Assembly (NCBI RefSeq): GCF_003182355.1
Contig: NZ_QGTW01000010.1
Coordinates: 124,001-188,000 of the forward strand
Direction: 5' to 3'
Origin: Cytobacillus oceanisediminis
GTDB taxonomy: Bacteria > Bacillota > Bacilli > Bacillales > Cytobacillaceae
Length of the DNA stretch: 64,000 nt
The notes under the pieces were generated by a model that did no database searches, was not told where the DNA came from, and saw only the letters and a list, made by a program, of their open reading frames with translations. This document shows positions 28,345-39,958 of the stretch, one piece after another. Within the stretch, counting starts at the first letter, position 1, and every line of letters starts with the position of its first letter. The translations under genes were made by a program, and so were the position numbers.

Positions 28345-29125
28345 GAATGCTTTCATTTTACTCTTTATACTTATTACAGCGCTCGCAGGCTTTTATTTGA
28401 AATTATTATCAATTTCAGGCAGCTTAGCTGCATTTATCATTGGTATAGCTGTTGGCTGGGGATTTGGGCTTCATGGGCTTCTTGTCCTGGGGTTCTTTTT
28501 TGCCAGTTCAAGCCTATGGTCAAAATTTAAAGGTAAACAAAAGGTGAAAGTCGAAGACAAGCATGAAAAAGGCTCACGCAGAGATTGGCAGCAGGTAGCT
28601 GCCAATGGCGGTATTGCGGCCATTGCAAGTTTGTTTTATCTTGCTTACCCATCTTCTGTTTGGCTTATGGGCTTCCTGATTAGCTTATCTTCAGCCAATT
28701 CGGATACATGGGCATCAGAGATCGGTTCATTGAGTAAAAAACCGCCGTTGGCCATCCGCACCTTGAAGCCTGCTGAAACCGGTACTTCAGGTGCTGTCAG
28801 CCTTCTAGGGACATTTGCCGCCCTGGCAGGTGCCTCGGCCATTGCATTAATAGCATTCCTTTTGTTCGACGTTACGTCTTTTGAAGCTTTGTTAATATTG
28901 GCTTTCGGCTTTGCGGGAAATGTAATTGATTCCTTAATGGGGGCTTACCTGCAAGCGATATACAAGTGCAATGTTTGTGGAGCAGAAGTGGAGAAGTTGA
29001 ATCACTGCGGAAAGAAGACGTCCTTAATTGGAGGCAAACGGATTGCTGATAATGACTTTGTCAATTTTTTTGCAGGTTTAGCTTCAACAGTACTGGGAAT
29101 GCTTCTATATATATTAATGACATAA
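28313..29125 (+). CDS. DUF92 family membrane protein
   Basis: The product has six or more hydrophobic segments and the DUF92/TMEM19 hallmarks: SSANSDTWASEIGSLSKKPP, LKPAETGTSGAVSLLGT, FAGNVIDSLMGAYLQA and CNVCGAEVEKLNHCGKKT. The family has been linked to phytyl-phosphate kinase-like (VTE6) activity in plants; its role in bacteria is not established. The start is ATG 28313 or 28337; neither has a clear ribosome site, so coupling to yqgN is likely. Confidence 0.8.
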   Translation: MSRYGKRTMLENAFILLFILITALAGFYLKLLSISGSLAAFIIGIAVGWGFGLHGLLVLGFFFASSSLWSKFKGKQKVKVEDKHEKGSRRDWQQVAANGGIAAIASLFYLAYPSSVWLMGFLISLSSANSDTWASEIGSLSKKPPLAIRTLKPAETGTSGAVSLLGTFAALAGASAIALIAFLLFDVTSFEALLILAFGFAGNVIDSLMGAYLQAIYKCNVCGAEVEKLNHCGKKTSLIGGKRIADNDFVNFFAGLASTVLGMLLYILMT

Positions 29126-29153
29126 GGGAATAATGGCAGCGGCATCGGAATAA

Positions 29154-30152
<999 letters not shown>

Positions 30153-30262
30153 TATTTATCTATTGAGCATTCGGGATATTGCATTTGTTATTTTTTGCTT
30201 CTGCTGAAATATGGATAAAAGCCTCGCCCTCATCTCAAAATAATAAAGAGGAGGGATTTCGA

Positions 30263-30463
30263 ATGTCTCGATTATTATCCATATTCATGATTGGGCTTGG
30301 CGGTTACTTTGCCTATCAGAACCGCTATCGATTAATAAATGTCCTTTTTGGCAATGCCTTACTCCGCAGGTTCCTTGTCAGCTCAGTTATGAGTTTTCCA
30401 GGTATCCGTGACCGGATGATGAGCTCCGTTTTTTCATCTGGAGCTTCGGAAGGGCGGCAGTAG
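30263..30463 (+). CDS. yqgO: Small protein YqgO-like
   Basis: A 66-aa product, MSRLLSIFMIGLGGYFAYQNRYR and so on, with one short hydrophobic start and a basic middle. GAGGAGGG precedes the ATG. The place before gluP (yqgP) matches yqgO of B. subtilis. Function unknown. Confidence 0.6.
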   Translation: MSRLLSIFMIGLGGYFAYQNRYRLINVLFGNALLRRFLVSSVMSFPGIRDRMMSSVFSSGASEGRQ

Positions 30464-30469
30464 ATGAGT

Positions 30470-30497
30470 AAAAAGACCGTAAAAGGTCTTTTTATTT
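30470..30497 (+). terminator. Terminator after yqgO-like gene
   Basis: AAAAAGACC / GGTCTTTTT stem with a six-base loop. Confidence 0.75.
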
Positions 30498-30574
30498 TGC
30501 TGTTATTCATAAAATGCTTTTTCTTTTACAAAATGAAGACTTTTTGCCTATAGTTAAATAAAAGCAGTAAGAGA

Positions 30575-32131
30575 GTGGGGGAAGAATTGGGCTTTCAAGA
30601 GGATTATATATTTTGGGCATTAGCTCATTATTTTATATCTGACCAAGAGTATAGGATGATTCAACTATCAAAAAGCCAGGACGAACTGTGGCTTGAAAAG
30701 CTGGAACATAAAGAAGCAAAGGTAATACGGCTGCTAAAATATAATCTTGATTGGAGCAATTGGATGCAGCGGGATATTGAAAACACCGCTCAAAAAGCTG
30801 AATCAATCAGAAGGCAGCTTGGCAGAAAGGAATTGCCAATTTTAAATATATATGTTACTGCCTACCCGCCTGTTGATGATTATGAATTCCGGATATCAGC
30901 GCCATTTATGGCTGAAAAGGGAAAGGCTTCTGTTCAAACATTGATTTTTGATTCCAGTCATCCTGAGAGCATAAACAGGATTGAGGCCATCTTTCATGAT
31001 CCGTTATCCATGCCTGTCGGGGAGTTTACTGAAACTGACGCCGATGAGGTAAAGCATGCAACCCTTTCAAAAGCTGTAAGTAAAGCGAAAAAAGAAAAGG
31101 CGTTATTCAATTTTGGAAAGCCTTTTTTTACGTATATCTTCGTTTTTATTCAAATAGCTGTTTTTATGTTATTGGAATGGAAGGGCGGGAGCACAGACAC
31201 TTCCACATTGATTAAGTATGGAGCTAAATTTAATCCTCTTATTTTGGAAGGGGAATGGTGGCGGTTCTTTACTCCAATTGTTCTGCATATCGGACTGCTT
31301 CATTTATTAATGAACACCCTTGCATTGTATTACCTTGGATCAGCAGTGGAACGGGTATACGGAAATTTAAGGTTCTTGTTCATCTATATCCTCGCGGGGT
31401 TTGGAGGGACTTTAGCCAGTTTTATTTTCAGTCCCACCCTGTCAGCGGGTGCGAGTGGAGCTATTTTCGGATGTTTTGGTGCACTGTTATATTTCGGGCT
31501 CATCTATCCCAAACTCTTTTTTAGGACGATGGGATTCAATATACTTGTTGTCCTGGGAATAAACCTGGCTTTCGGGTTTACGATTCCCGGAATTGACAAT
31601 GCGGGCCATATAGGCGGGCTAATAGGAGGTTTTCTTGCCACTGGCATCGTTCATTTTCCGAAAAAGAAAAAACCATGGCTGCAGTTTTTATTTTTAGCCG
31701 TTACGGCAAGCTTAGTTGCCGGTTTATTAAAATATGGATTCAATGAACCGGGAAATTTGATGAATGAACAGACAGCCATGGTTATGGCTCAGGAGTATAT
31801 TAAGACGGAGGAGTATGATAAAGCGCGCTCTTTGCTTGCTGATTTTATTAATGAAGAAGAGGCTTCTCCTGAAGTCTATTTTCTTTTATCCTATGCAGAA
31901 ATTAAAGAGGGTGATCTTCAGAAAGCGAAGGAGCATCTCGATCACGTTATTAATGAAAAAGCGGCTTTTCATGAGGCGCACTATAACCTGGCGCTCATCT
32001 ATTTAGAGGAAGAAAATACTGAAAAAGCACAGCAGCATGCCCAAAAAGCGGCTGAGTTGAATCCGGGACAGGAGGAGTATCAGCAGCTCTTAGAGCAAAT
32101 TGCAGACTTGGAAACATCCGGGCAGCAATAA
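30575..32131 (+). CDS. gluP: Rhomboid protease with TPR tail (YqgP/GluP)
   Basis: Intramembrane serine protease. The 518-aa product has a long cytoplasmic start, about seven helices and a TPR tail. The catalytic serine is in GASGAIFG and the His in GHIGGLIGG; the HxxxN oxyanion helix reads HIGLLHLLMNTLALYYLG. Two or more TPR units follow (from about 395). In B. subtilis GluP affects division and magnesium homeostasis. The start is GTG 30575, or TTG 30587, which is better placed behind GGGGGA. Confidence 0.92.
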   Translation: MGEELGFQEDYIFWALAHYFISDQEYRMIQLSKSQDELWLEKLEHKEAKVIRLLKYNLDWSNWMQRDIENTAQKAESIRRQLGRKELPILNIYVTAYPPVDDYEFRISAPFMAEKGKASVQTLIFDSSHPESINRIEAIFHDPLSMPVGEFTETDADEVKHATLSKAVSKAKKEKALFNFGKPFFTYIFVFIQIAVFMLLEWKGGSTDTSTLIKYGAKFNPLILEGEWWRFFTPIVLHIGLLHLLMNTLALYYLGSAVERVYGNLRFLFIYILAGFGGTLASFIFSPTLSAGASGAIFGCFGALLYFGLIYPKLFFRTMGFNILVVLGINLAFGFTIPGIDNAGHIGGLIGGFLATGIVHFPKKKKPWLQFLFLAVTASLVAGLLKYGFNEPGNLMNEQTAMVMAQEYIKTEEYDKARSLLADFINEEEASPEVYFLLSYAEIKEGDLQKAKEHLDHVINEKAAFHEAHYNLALIYLEEENTEKAQQHAQKAAELNPGQEEYQQLLEQIADLETSGQQ

Positions 32132-32202
32132 AGTTTAATTTACAGGCGGCAATTTTGTTTTCCTCCTAGTAAATATTCCGTGCTATTCAGGCATTTTTTT
32201 AG

Positions 32203-32235
32203 AATCATACCATTCGCTGGTATGATTTTTTTTTT
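32203..32235 (+). terminator. Terminator after gluP
   Basis: AATCATACCA / TGGTATGATT perfect stem followed by T10. Confidence 0.9.
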
Positions 32236-32299
32236 GCATGTCTATCCTGTTGAATAGTATGCAAGGAAAAGAATGGAATAGATTGCTGAGGTGGGGATT

Positions 32300-33760
32300 A
32301 TGGAGCAGGTTAAACGTGAGCCTGTAAAGGTGTCGCTGAAAGAAAATATTGCCTACCTAAGAGAGGCTCTTGGTGTAGAAAAAAGCTTTGATGTTATTCA
32401 GCTGGATCTTGAATATGCAGAGAGGGAAATGGCCCTCTATCTTGTAGATGGTTTTGTAAAAGATGATATTTTGCACTTCTTGATGAAACTTCTCGCCGGA
32501 CTGGATAAAGAACAGCTTGAGGGTGATACCCTTTCCAAGCTGATTAAAAGGTATATTCCATATGTTGAGGTAGAAGCAAACGACGACTTAAATAAAGTCG
32601 TGGATATGGTGCTGGCTGGCCCAACTGCTCTGGTCGTGGATGGAGTAGATCAGGTCATTCTAATTGATGCACGGACCTATCCTGTAAGAGGCCCTCAAGA
32701 ACCGGATATTGAAAGAGTTGTCCGTGGGTCAAGGGATGGTTTTGTAGAGACACTTGTTTTTAATACTGCTCTTACACGAAGAAGGATCAGAGATCGGACA
32801 CTCCGAATGGAATATATGCAAGTCGGGAGACGTTCCAAAACAGACATTGTAGTCAGCTATATAGAAGACATAGCCGATCCGATAATGGTGGAAAAAATTA
32901 AAGAGTCTCTTTCGAAAATTGACACGGATGGGCTTCCCATGGCTGAAAAATCCATCGAAGAGTTTATATCTGGACGGCATTGGAACCCATATCCAATGGT
33001 CAGGTATACCGAGAGGCCCGATACAGCAGCAACTCATCTATATGAGGGGCATGTTTGTATTATTGTGGATGGGTCACCAAGTGTTATCATTACGCCAACT
33101 ACTTTTTGGCACCATCTGCAGCATGCAGAGGAATACAGGAATAAGCCCCTTGTTGGTGCTTATTTACGGTTTGTGCGCTTTTTAGCGGTTTGGGCATCCA
33201 TCTTTCTTTTGCCATTATGGTATTTATTTGCTGTTGAACCGCAATTGCTGCCTGAGGCTTTATCATATATAGGTCCGAATGATATAGGGCAGCTTCCTTT
33301 AGTAGTCCAATTTCTCATAATTGAACTTGGGCTGGATATGCTGAGGATGGCTGCCATTCATACACCTTCCTCACTTGCCACAGCCCTAGGACTGGTGGCG
33401 GCTCTGATGATCGGGCAGGTTGCTGTTGAGGTTGGTTTGTTCATTAATGAAGTTATTCTCTATTTGGCGATTGCAGCAATTGGAACTTTTTCAACGCCAA
33501 GCTATGAAATGAGCCTGGCAAATCGATTAATCAGAATAGGATTGCTGATTGCGACTAGCTTATTCCATACATACGGATATGTAATTGGAATTGTGCTGCT
33601 GATTATTATGCTTGCAAGAATGAAGTCTTTCGGAGTTCCGTACCTATGGCCGTTTATCCCTTTCAACTTAAGGGCATTTAGAGATGTTTTGGTCAGGTCG
33701 CCCATCCCGTTAAAAAACAGGCGCCCGCGGTTTCTTCATCCGAAGGATCCCGACCGCTAG
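32300..33760 (+). CDS. GerA-family spore germination protein, SpoVAF-like
   Basis: The 486-aa product has a large soluble N-terminal domain (to about residue 280; VVDGVDQVILIDARTYPVRGPQEPDIERVVRGSRDGFVET is the GerA-type hallmark). A membrane domain of about five helices follows, with the family segment near PSYEMSLANRLIRIG. It is closest to SpoVAF, which acts with the germination receptors and the dipicolinate channel. No spoVA genes are next to it, so it is probably a stand-alone paralogue. GAGGTGGGG precedes ATG 32300. Confidence 0.85.
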   Translation: MEQVKREPVKVSLKENIAYLREALGVEKSFDVIQLDLEYAEREMALYLVDGFVKDDILHFLMKLLAGLDKEQLEGDTLSKLIKRYIPYVEVEANDDLNKVVDMVLAGPTALVVDGVDQVILIDARTYPVRGPQEPDIERVVRGSRDGFVETLVFNTALTRRRIRDRTLRMEYMQVGRRSKTDIVVSYIEDIADPIMVEKIKESLSKIDTDGLPMAEKSIEEFISGRHWNPYPMVRYTERPDTAATHLYEGHVCIIVDGSPSVIITPTTFWHHLQHAEEYRNKPLVGAYLRFVRFLAVWASIFLLPLWYLFAVEPQLLPEALSYIGPNDIGQLPLVVQFLIIELGLDMLRMAAIHTPSSLATALGLVAALMIGQVAVEVGLFINEVILYLAIAAIGTFSTPSYEMSLANRLIRIGLLIATSLFHTYGYVIGIVLLIIMLARMKSFGVPYLWPFIPFNLRAFRDVLVRSPIPLKNRRPRFLHPKDPDR

Positions 33761-33768
33761 ATTACTTC

Positions 33769-33808
33769 AGAATCCCTCCCTGGAAGAATCAGGGAGGGAT
33801 TCTTTTTG
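33769..33808 (+). terminator. Terminator after SpoVAF-like gene
   Basis: AGAATCCCTCCCT / AGGGAGGGATTCT perfect 13-bp stem, then TTTTTGG. Confidence 0.9.
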
Positions 33809-33925
33809 GTATAGCAGAAATAGCTATCATAACAGTGCAGCCTGCTCCTTCCCTCTTGAGGAGGGGCATAATTTAGATTATACTTTAATGTGGTAAAAAC
33901 TTATTGATAAAGGTCGAGGTAAAGG

Positions 33926-34126
33926 ATGAAAACCATTTATGATATACAGCAATTCCTGAAGAAATATGGGACGATTATATACATAGGAGACAGAGAAGCT
34001 GACTTGGAGCTTATGGCATCCGAATTAAAAGAACTTTATGATTCACAGCTTATTGACGTGAAAGACTACCAAAGTGCAGCTTTGCTTATACGGACTGAAA
34101 TTCAGCGTCTAAGAGAGAAAAAATAG
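33926..34126 (+). CDS. yqgQ: DUF910 small protein YqgQ
   Basis: A 66-aa soluble helical protein (MKTIYDIQQFLKKYGTIIYIGDREADLELMASELKELYDSQLID). It matches the YqgQ/DUF910 family, which lies directly before glcK in Bacillus. Its function is unknown; the pairing with glucokinase is well conserved. AGGTAAAGG precedes the ATG. Confidence 0.88.
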   Translation: MKTIYDIQQFLKKYGTIIYIGDREADLELMASELKELYDSQLIDVKDYQSAALLIRTEIQRLREKK

Positions 34127-34144
34127 ACAGAAAAGGTGATTAAT

Positions 34145-35107
34145 TTGGCAGAGAAGTGGCTAATTGGTGTAGATTTAGGCGGGACAACTACGAAACTTGC
34201 TTTTATCAATTACTATGGGGAAATTCTTCACAAATGGGAAATCCCAACTGATAATAGTGAAGAAGGTAAAAATATAACGATTAATATTGCAAAAGCGATA
34301 GACCGCAAACTTGAAGAGCTTGATCTGACGAAGGACAAAATAATAGGGCTTGGCATGGGGGCCCCCGGACCGGTTAATCTGGCCACTGGTGTCGTTTATA
34401 ATACCGTTAATCTCGGCTGGAATGATAACTATCCGCTTAAGGACCTGCTGGAAGTGGAAACGTCTCTTCCAGTCATTATTGATAATGATGCAAATTGTGC
34501 TGCCCTTGGCGAAATGTGGAAGGGTGCCGGCAATGGAGCAAAAGATCTTGTTTGCGTCACTCTGGGAACAGGTGTAGGAGGAGGCGTGATAGCCAACGGA
34601 GATATCGTTCAGGGTGTGAGCGGTGCCGCAGGAGAGATTGGCCATATTACCTCTGTCCCTTTAGGAGGGGCACAGTGCAATTGCGGCAAGACGGGCTGCC
34701 TTGAAACGATCGCGTCCGCTACAGGGATTGTACGGCAGGCTATTGAAAAGCTGCAGTTGAGCGAAGACGGCGAGCTTGCTAAAATTTATAAAGAGAATGG
34801 CCAGATTACGGCAAAAGATGTTTTCGATACAGCAAGGCTTGGAGATGCAACGTCCCTTTCAGTTGTCAGCGATACAGCCTTACACCTCGGATTGGCTTTG
34901 GCCAATGCTGCTAATACGCTTAATCCGGAAAAAATCGTATTAGGAGGAGGCGTATCAAAAGCAGGGGATATATTGTTAAAACCTGTTGTAGAAAATTTTG
35001 CCAAATTTTCATTCCCGAGAGTGAGGGAATCAACAGAAATCGATATTGCCACTTTAGGGAATGATGCTGGTGTGATCGGAGCAGCCTGGCTGGCAAAAAA
35101 TAAATAA
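34145..35107 (+). CDS. glcK: ROK-family glucokinase
   Basis: Phosphorylates glucose with ATP. The 320-aa product has the phosphate loop [12 protein letters not shown], the catalytic [11 protein letters not shown], the ROK zinc motif CNCGKTGC preceded by GEIGH, and adenosine-site GGGVSKAG. I chose TTG 34145 behind AAAGGTG. It follows yqgQ closely, probably as one operon. Confidence 0.95.
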   Translation: MAEKWLIGVDLGGTTTKLAFINYYGEILHKWEIPTDNSEEGKNITINIAKAIDRKLEELDLTKDKIIGLGMGAPGPVNLATGVVYNTVNLGWNDNYPLKDLLEVETSLPVIIDNDANCAALGEMWKGAGNGAKDLVCVTLGTGVGGGVIANGDIVQGVSGAAGEIGHITSVPLGGAQCNCGKTGCLETIASATGIVRQAIEKLQLSEDGELAKIYKENGQITAKDVFDTARLGDATSLSVVSDTALHLGLALANAANTLNPEKIVLGGGVSKAGDILLKPVVENFAKFSFPRVRESTEIDIATLGNDAGVIGAAWLAKNK

Positions 35108-35115
35108 AGCATTAA

Positions 35116-35147
35116 AAGTACCTGTTTTATACGGGTACTCTTTTTTA
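35116..35147 (+). terminator. Terminator after glcK
   Basis: AGTACCTG / CGGGTACT stem with one G-T pair and a T-run. Confidence 0.75.
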
Positions 35148-35381
35148 TTTAAAATCTAATAATTCTGAATTCTGTGAATGTAGGAACTAAATAAGGTTTC
35201 AAACGTCTAATAAATTGGGTAAACAAAATAGCAGCCATTCTATAATTTTACAAGTTGAGTGTAAATTCTGAATTGATTTTGTGTAAAAAAAGTATTAAGA
35301 TTTGATTTGCCTAAATATAATATTCCTTATCATGCAAAGAGCTTGCTTGCTTCCACAACTTCTAGGAGGTAGAAGTAGATC

Positions 35382-37241
35382 ATGAAAAAAATACAATGGT
35401 CAAGGTTATCACTGGTTGCCCTTGCTACGGTCTTGCTTTGGCTTAAGACATATATAGTCTATAAAACCAGCTTTGAAATTAAGATAGAAAACTGGAAACA
35501 GGAGTTCATATTGTTTCTCAATCCATTAAGCTTTCTTCTGTTTGTATTTGGATTCGGGTTATTTATGAAGGAAACAAAACAAAAACGCTATATTCTGATT
35601 TCCAGCTTTGCCATTTCGGCTGTTTTATTCGCTAATGTTGTTTTCTACAGATTTTTTAACGATTTTTTAACAATTCCTGTGCTTTTCCAAACAAGTAATA
35701 TGAGCGATCTTGGAAGCAGTGTAAATGAACTTTTAAATGTAAGTGACTTGCTGTATTTTACTGACTTTGCAATCCTTGCCCTTATTGTTTCCGTGAAACC
35801 TGTCCTAGCAGCCTATCGCCCTGCCTCAAAAATGCATCGCAGGGCATACTTTTTGGGTGCGGCTGCTGTTGCATTTTTTAATCTTGCATTGGCGGAAACA
35901 GAACGCCCGCAGCTTTTGACCCGCACCTTTGACAGGGAGATGCTTGTTAAAAACATCGGAACCTACAATTATCATATCTATGATATTTTTCTCCAATCTA
36001 AATCTTCTGCCCAAAGGGCACTTGCAGATGGAAGTGAACTGGCAGATATAAAAAACTACGTTTCAGCGAATTATAAAAAGCCGAATGAAGAGATGTTTGG
36101 GATTGCGAAAGAAAAGAACGTTATTCTTATTTCTATGGAATCTACCCAGAATTTTGTAATCAATGAAAAAGTAAATGGACAGGAGATAACGCCATTTCTG
36201 AATGATTTTATTAAGGAAAGCTATTATTTTGAAAATTTTTATCATCAGACAGCCCAGGGTAAAACATCAGATTCTGAGTTCCTGGTGGATAACTCGCTGT
36301 ATCCGCTCAGCCGTGGAGCGGTATTCTTCACTCACTCCGGAAACGAGTATAATGCAACTCCAGCTATCTTAAAAGATAAAGGATACTTTACAGCAGCCCT
36401 GCATGCGAATAACAAAAGCTTTTGGAACAGGGATATCATGTACCAGTCCTTTGGTTATGACCGTTTTTATTCCTTGCCGGATTATCAGGTTAGCAAAGAG
36501 AATTCTGTCGGCTGGGGTTTAAAGGACATTGATTTCTTTGAGCAATCTGTACAGCATTTAAAAGAGATGCCAAAACCTTTTTATGCAAAATTTATTACAC
36601 TTACGAATCACTTCCCATTTGATCTGGAGGAAGAAGACCAATTCATCCAGCCCTATAATTCTGCAGATAAAACAGTGAATAATTACTTCCCGACTGTCCG
36701 TTATCAGGATGAGGCGCTCAAAAATTTCATCCAGCGATTAAAGGAAGAAGGCTTATATGAAGATTCAATTATTATTCTCTACGGTGATCATTATGGAATT
36801 TCCGAAAACCACAATGAAGCAATGGGCCAATTCCTTGGAAAAGAAGTTACGCCTTTTGTCAGCACACAGCTGCAAAAAGTTCCGTTAATCATTCACATTC
36901 CGGGACAAGAAGGAAGGACGATTTCCAAGGTTTCCGGTCAGATTGATCTTAAACCAACTATTCTTCATATGCTTGGCATTGGCACAAAAGGGTCGATTGA
37001 ATTTGGTGCTGATTTATTTGCAAAAGATAAAATGGATTTTACAGTATTGCGGGACGGCAGCTTTGTAACTAAGAAGTATGTATATACCCGGGATATCTGC
37101 TATGACAAGGAAACGGAACAGCCAACCGACAAAAACGCTTGCGAGCCATATCTGGCTAAAGCAAAAAATGAACTCCAATATTCGGATAAGATCATTTATG
37201 GAGACTTGCTGCGTTTCTATGAAGCTGCAGACCAAGAATAA
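35382..37241 (+). CDS. yqgS: Lipoteichoic acid synthase family protein (YqgS/LtaS2-like)
   Basis: Polymerises or primes glycerol-phosphate lipoteichoic acid outside the membrane. The 619-aa product has five N-terminal helices (to about residue 185) and an extracellular sulfatase-type domain. The catalytic Thr is in QGKTSDSEF; metal ligands lie in ISMESTQNF (Glu) and LYGDHYG (Asp, His). The place after glcK matches B. subtilis yqgS. GGAGGTAG precedes the ATG. Confidence 0.92.
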   Translation: MKKIQWSRLSLVALATVLLWLKTYIVYKTSFEIKIENWKQEFILFLNPLSFLLFVFGFGLFMKETKQKRYILISSFAISAVLFANVVFYRFFNDFLTIPVLFQTSNMSDLGSSVNELLNVSDLLYFTDFAILALIVSVKPVLAAYRPASKMHRRAYFLGAAAVAFFNLALAETERPQLLTRTFDREMLVKNIGTYNYHIYDIFLQSKSSAQRALADGSELADIKNYVSANYKKPNEEMFGIAKEKNVILISMESTQNFVINEKVNGQEITPFLNDFIKESYYFENFYHQTAQGKTSDSEFLVDNSLYPLSRGAVFFTHSGNEYNATPAILKDKGYFTAALHANNKSFWNRDIMYQSFGYDRFYSLPDYQVSKENSVGWGLKDIDFFEQSVQHLKEMPKPFYAKFITLTNHFPFDLEEEDQFIQPYNSADKTVNNYFPTVRYQDEALKNFIQRLKEEGLYEDSIIILYGDHYGISENHNEAMGQFLGKEVTPFVSTQLQKVPLIIHIPGQEGRTISKVSGQIDLKPTILHMLGIGTKGSIEFGADLFAKDKMDFTVLRDGSFVTKKYVYTRDICYDKETEQPTDKNACEPYLAKAKNELQYSDKIIYGDLLRFYEAADQE

Positions 37242-37264
37242 ATATGAATGGTACTGAATAGCCT

Positions 37265-37291
37265 AAAGCCTGCGGTTTCGCAGGCTTTTTT
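37265..37291 (+). terminator. Terminator after yqgS
   Basis: AAAGCCTGCG / CGCAGGCTTT stem with a GTTT loop and a T-run. Confidence 0.9.
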
Positions 37292-37359
37292 CTGCGGAAA
37301 AACAGTCATCTTTTTTCTATTGCATTCATAAGATTGAAACGATGGAAAGGGGGAGAAAG

Positions 37360-38547
37360 ATGAAAGTTAAAGTCCGGTCCGGAGATTCATTATGGTATTA
37401 CAGCCAGCTCTTCATGATGCCAATGAATCTTATTATTGATTCCAATCCAAGCGTAAATCCGGCTTCTTTAAAGATTGGACAGGAGATAAATATTCCAGGT
37501 TTTACCTTACAAAACTATACTGTAAAAAAGGGTGATACCTTTTGGAAGTTAGGTGCCTCCCGAAACCTGTCCGTAGATGCCCTTCTGCTGATTAATCAAA
37601 CCCTTAATCCAAATAGCCTGACTATCGGAGCAGTCATCAAACTGCCTATACGCGTCATTTCGCCGATTGTCGCAGGCAGGAGACAATATGATTTTCAGGC
37701 TTTAATGGCTGATATATCCACATTGGCTGCCATTTATCCATTTATTAAGATAAATACAATTGGAAATAGTGTTCTCGGGAAGCCCATTCAGGAAATTCGT
37801 CTTGGGAAGGGAAATAAAAAAGTTCAAATAAATGCTTCATTCCATGCGAACGAATGGATTACAACACCGATTTTAATGGCATTACTAAACAATTTCCTTT
37901 TATCTTTAACCAATGTTAGGCCTATAAGGGGCTTGTCAACAATGCCTTTATATAATTCCGTGGATCTTTCCATAGTGCCGATGGTTAACCCGGATGGGGT
38001 TGATCTGGTTTTAAACGGTCCACCGCCTGAAGTAAGGGAACAGGTTATGGAGATAAACAGAGGAAGTACTGATTTTTCCGGCTGGAAGGCAAATATTAGA
38101 GGGGTGGATTTAAATAATCAATTTCCTGCCAAATGGGAATTTGAAAAAGAAAGATCAGAACAAAATGCCCCTGCGCCAAGAGACTACCTTGGGGAAGCGC
38201 CCTTAACAGAACCGGAAGCAATAGCCATGGCTGACCTGGCAAGGAACAACCAATTTGATAGAATGCTCGCTTTCCATACCCAGGGATCAGAGTTTTATTG
38301 GGGATATGAGGGAATGGAACCTCCGGAATCACAAGTGATCGCTGCTGAATTTGAACGTGTCAGCGGCTATAGAGCGGTCCAATTTATTGACAGTTTTGCC
38401 GGCTATAAGGATTGGTTTATTCAGGAATTTCGCAAGCCAGGATTCACAATCGAACTTGGAAGTGGAATCAATCCTTTGCCTTTATCGCAGTTTGATGAAA
38501 TATATGAAGAAGTTCTAGGTATTTTCCTCGCATCGCTTTATATGTAA
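37360..38547 (+). CDS. yqgT: LysM-M14 peptidase (gamma-D-glutamyl-L-diamino acid endopeptidase, YqgT-like)
   Basis: Zinc carboxypeptidase-like enzyme that cuts peptidoglycan stem peptides, linked to spores. The 395-aa product has two LysM units (about 1-45: KVKVRSGDSLWYYSQLF; and 50-95: YTVKKGDTFWKLG). An M14 domain follows with zinc ligands in FHANEWITTP (HxxE) and LAFHTQG, and the catalytic Glu in FTIELGSG. There is no signal peptide. ATG 37360 follows AAAGGGGGA. Confidence 0.92.
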   Translation: MKVKVRSGDSLWYYSQLFMMPMNLIIDSNPSVNPASLKIGQEINIPGFTLQNYTVKKGDTFWKLGASRNLSVDALLLINQTLNPNSLTIGAVIKLPIRVISPIVAGRRQYDFQALMADISTLAAIYPFIKINTIGNSVLGKPIQEIRLGKGNKKVQINASFHANEWITTPILMALLNNFLLSLTNVRPIRGLSTMPLYNSVDLSIVPMVNPDGVDLVLNGPPPEVREQVMEINRGSTDFSGWKANIRGVDLNNQFPAKWEFEKERSEQNAPAPRDYLGEAPLTEPEAIAMADLARNNQFDRMLAFHTQGSEFYWGYEGMEPPESQVIAAEFERVSGYRAVQFIDSFAGYKDWFIQEFRKPGFTIELGSGINPLPLSQFDEIYEEVLGIFLASLYM

Positions 38548-38667
38548 AAAATATATTTTTTACACGGCCTGTTTCTTATTGTTTTTTAATTCAGCAGAGA
38601 TTAAAATAAACTATCATTACTATTATTTCAGCTATCAGCAGCATGAGTTTTAGCCGCTTTTCCAATT

Positions 38668-38692
38668 AAAAGCCGGAAAATCGGCTTTTTCC
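38668..38692 (+). terminator. Terminator after yqgT
   Basis: AAAAGCCG / CGGCTTTT stem with a short loop, then a T-run. Confidence 0.75.
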
Positions 38693-38777
38693 TATTCTTG
38701 AAATTATCTTTATTATAATTGAAACATTTTTACGCCATTTACGTACTTATATATAGGGAGAAAAGGAGGTGCGGATT

Positions 38778-39935
38778 ATGAAAATTATACATATTACACA
38801 TAGATGCAGGTTTCTTTTTTTACTTCTTTTTCTCCTTATTTTCATTATTTCGATCGTGGGCTGTGAACAAGCAGAAAAGACTGAGATTCAGCCAGAATCA
38901 AAGCAGGAAGATCAATCTTCGGAAGTGTCCGTATCTCCAGCTGAATATAAGAAAGATAGGATAGTACCTATCAAAGCTATAGCAGAGGAGTTCCAGGGAG
39001 CAAATGGCTGGCTCAGCGATGAAATAATAGTTTACACTGTAAATGCAGGAACCAAATCAAGTGTGTACGTTTATAACTTATTTACCGGAGAGCAAAACCT
39101 TCTTTTCGAAAGTTCGGCGCCTATTGCCACGGTTACGATAAGCCCAACCGGAAAATACGTGCTGATTCGGTCGTCTCCAGGCACTTATGAAAATATCTTG
39201 ACGGTTGTAAAAGGAAATGGAAAAGTTCTAATGAATGAAAGTCTATCATCATTTGATCTTGCTGTTGAATGGAATCCTTATAATGAAGAGTCCCTTTTAG
39301 TTTCCTCATTTACAGAGGATTGGGATTTTACTTCCTTCCATATGGATATTGAGACAGGCAGCCTTCAAGAACTCAAAATCAGGGAACCCTTTGCCAAATG
39401 GGCTAAGAATGGTCAATTATTATTTCTTGGCTGGGACAGTGAAGACCCGTCTCTTTTTGCTCCTTTAATAATGCAATCTATTAATGGGGATAATGAAACA
39501 GAGGTTATGGATAACATTTTTCAATTTGATGCAGCAAAAAACAGAGTTATGACCATTACGGTGCCGTCAGATGAATCGGAACAAGCTGTTTATACGTTCA
39601 TGGATAATAATTTCCGTAAATTGTCGTCACTTACAGTCCCGCATTTAACAAGATTTTCTGACTGGCTGGTACCTTATTATGATTGGGCAGAAGGTAATTT
39701 CATAACCTTCCAGCCTCTCTATAGTGCCGAAAGTGATATGTATGCAGGCGGTTTTCAGCTTATTGCATTTGACAGTGAGACGGGTGCTAAAGAGGTTGTG
39801 ATGGAAGGAATGGAAAATACGCCAATTAGCTGCTCTCCTAATGGCAAAGCCTGCTTAGCAGGTTTTTATCTTGAAGAGTTAATTATTCTCGATAGCAAGG
39901 AAAAGGTTCCGCTAGTGGAGAATAAAGGAATATAA
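38778..39935 (+). CDS. yqgU: Lipoprotein YqgU-like
   Basis: The 385-aa product starts with a signal peptide and lipobox (FIISIVGCEQAE, Cys near residue 31), a charged linker and a beta-propeller-like body (repeats such as NGWLSDEIIVYT, APIATVTISPTGKYVLIRS, SFDLAVEWNPYNEESLLVSSF). The place after yqgT matches yqgU, of unknown function. The ATG at 38778 follows a near-perfect AAAGGAGGTG. Confidence 0.8.
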   Translation: MKIIHITHRCRFLFLLLFLLIFIISIVGCEQAEKTEIQPESKQEDQSSEVSVSPAEYKKDRIVPIKAIAEEFQGANGWLSDEIIVYTVNAGTKSSVYVYNLFTGEQNLLFESSAPIATVTISPTGKYVLIRSSPGTYENILTVVKGNGKVLMNESLSSFDLAVEWNPYNEESLLVSSFTEDWDFTSFHMDIETGSLQELKIREPFAKWAKNGQLLFLGWDSEDPSLFAPLIMQSINGDNETEVMDNIFQFDAAKNRVMTITVPSDESEQAVYTFMDNNFRKLSSLTVPHLTRFSDWLVPYYDWAEGNFITFQPLYSAESDMYAGGFQLIAFDSETGAKEVVMEGMENTPISCSPNGKACLAGFYLEELIILDSKEKVPLVENKGI

Positions 39936-39958
39936 AGTAATACTAAAGGAGTCAGATT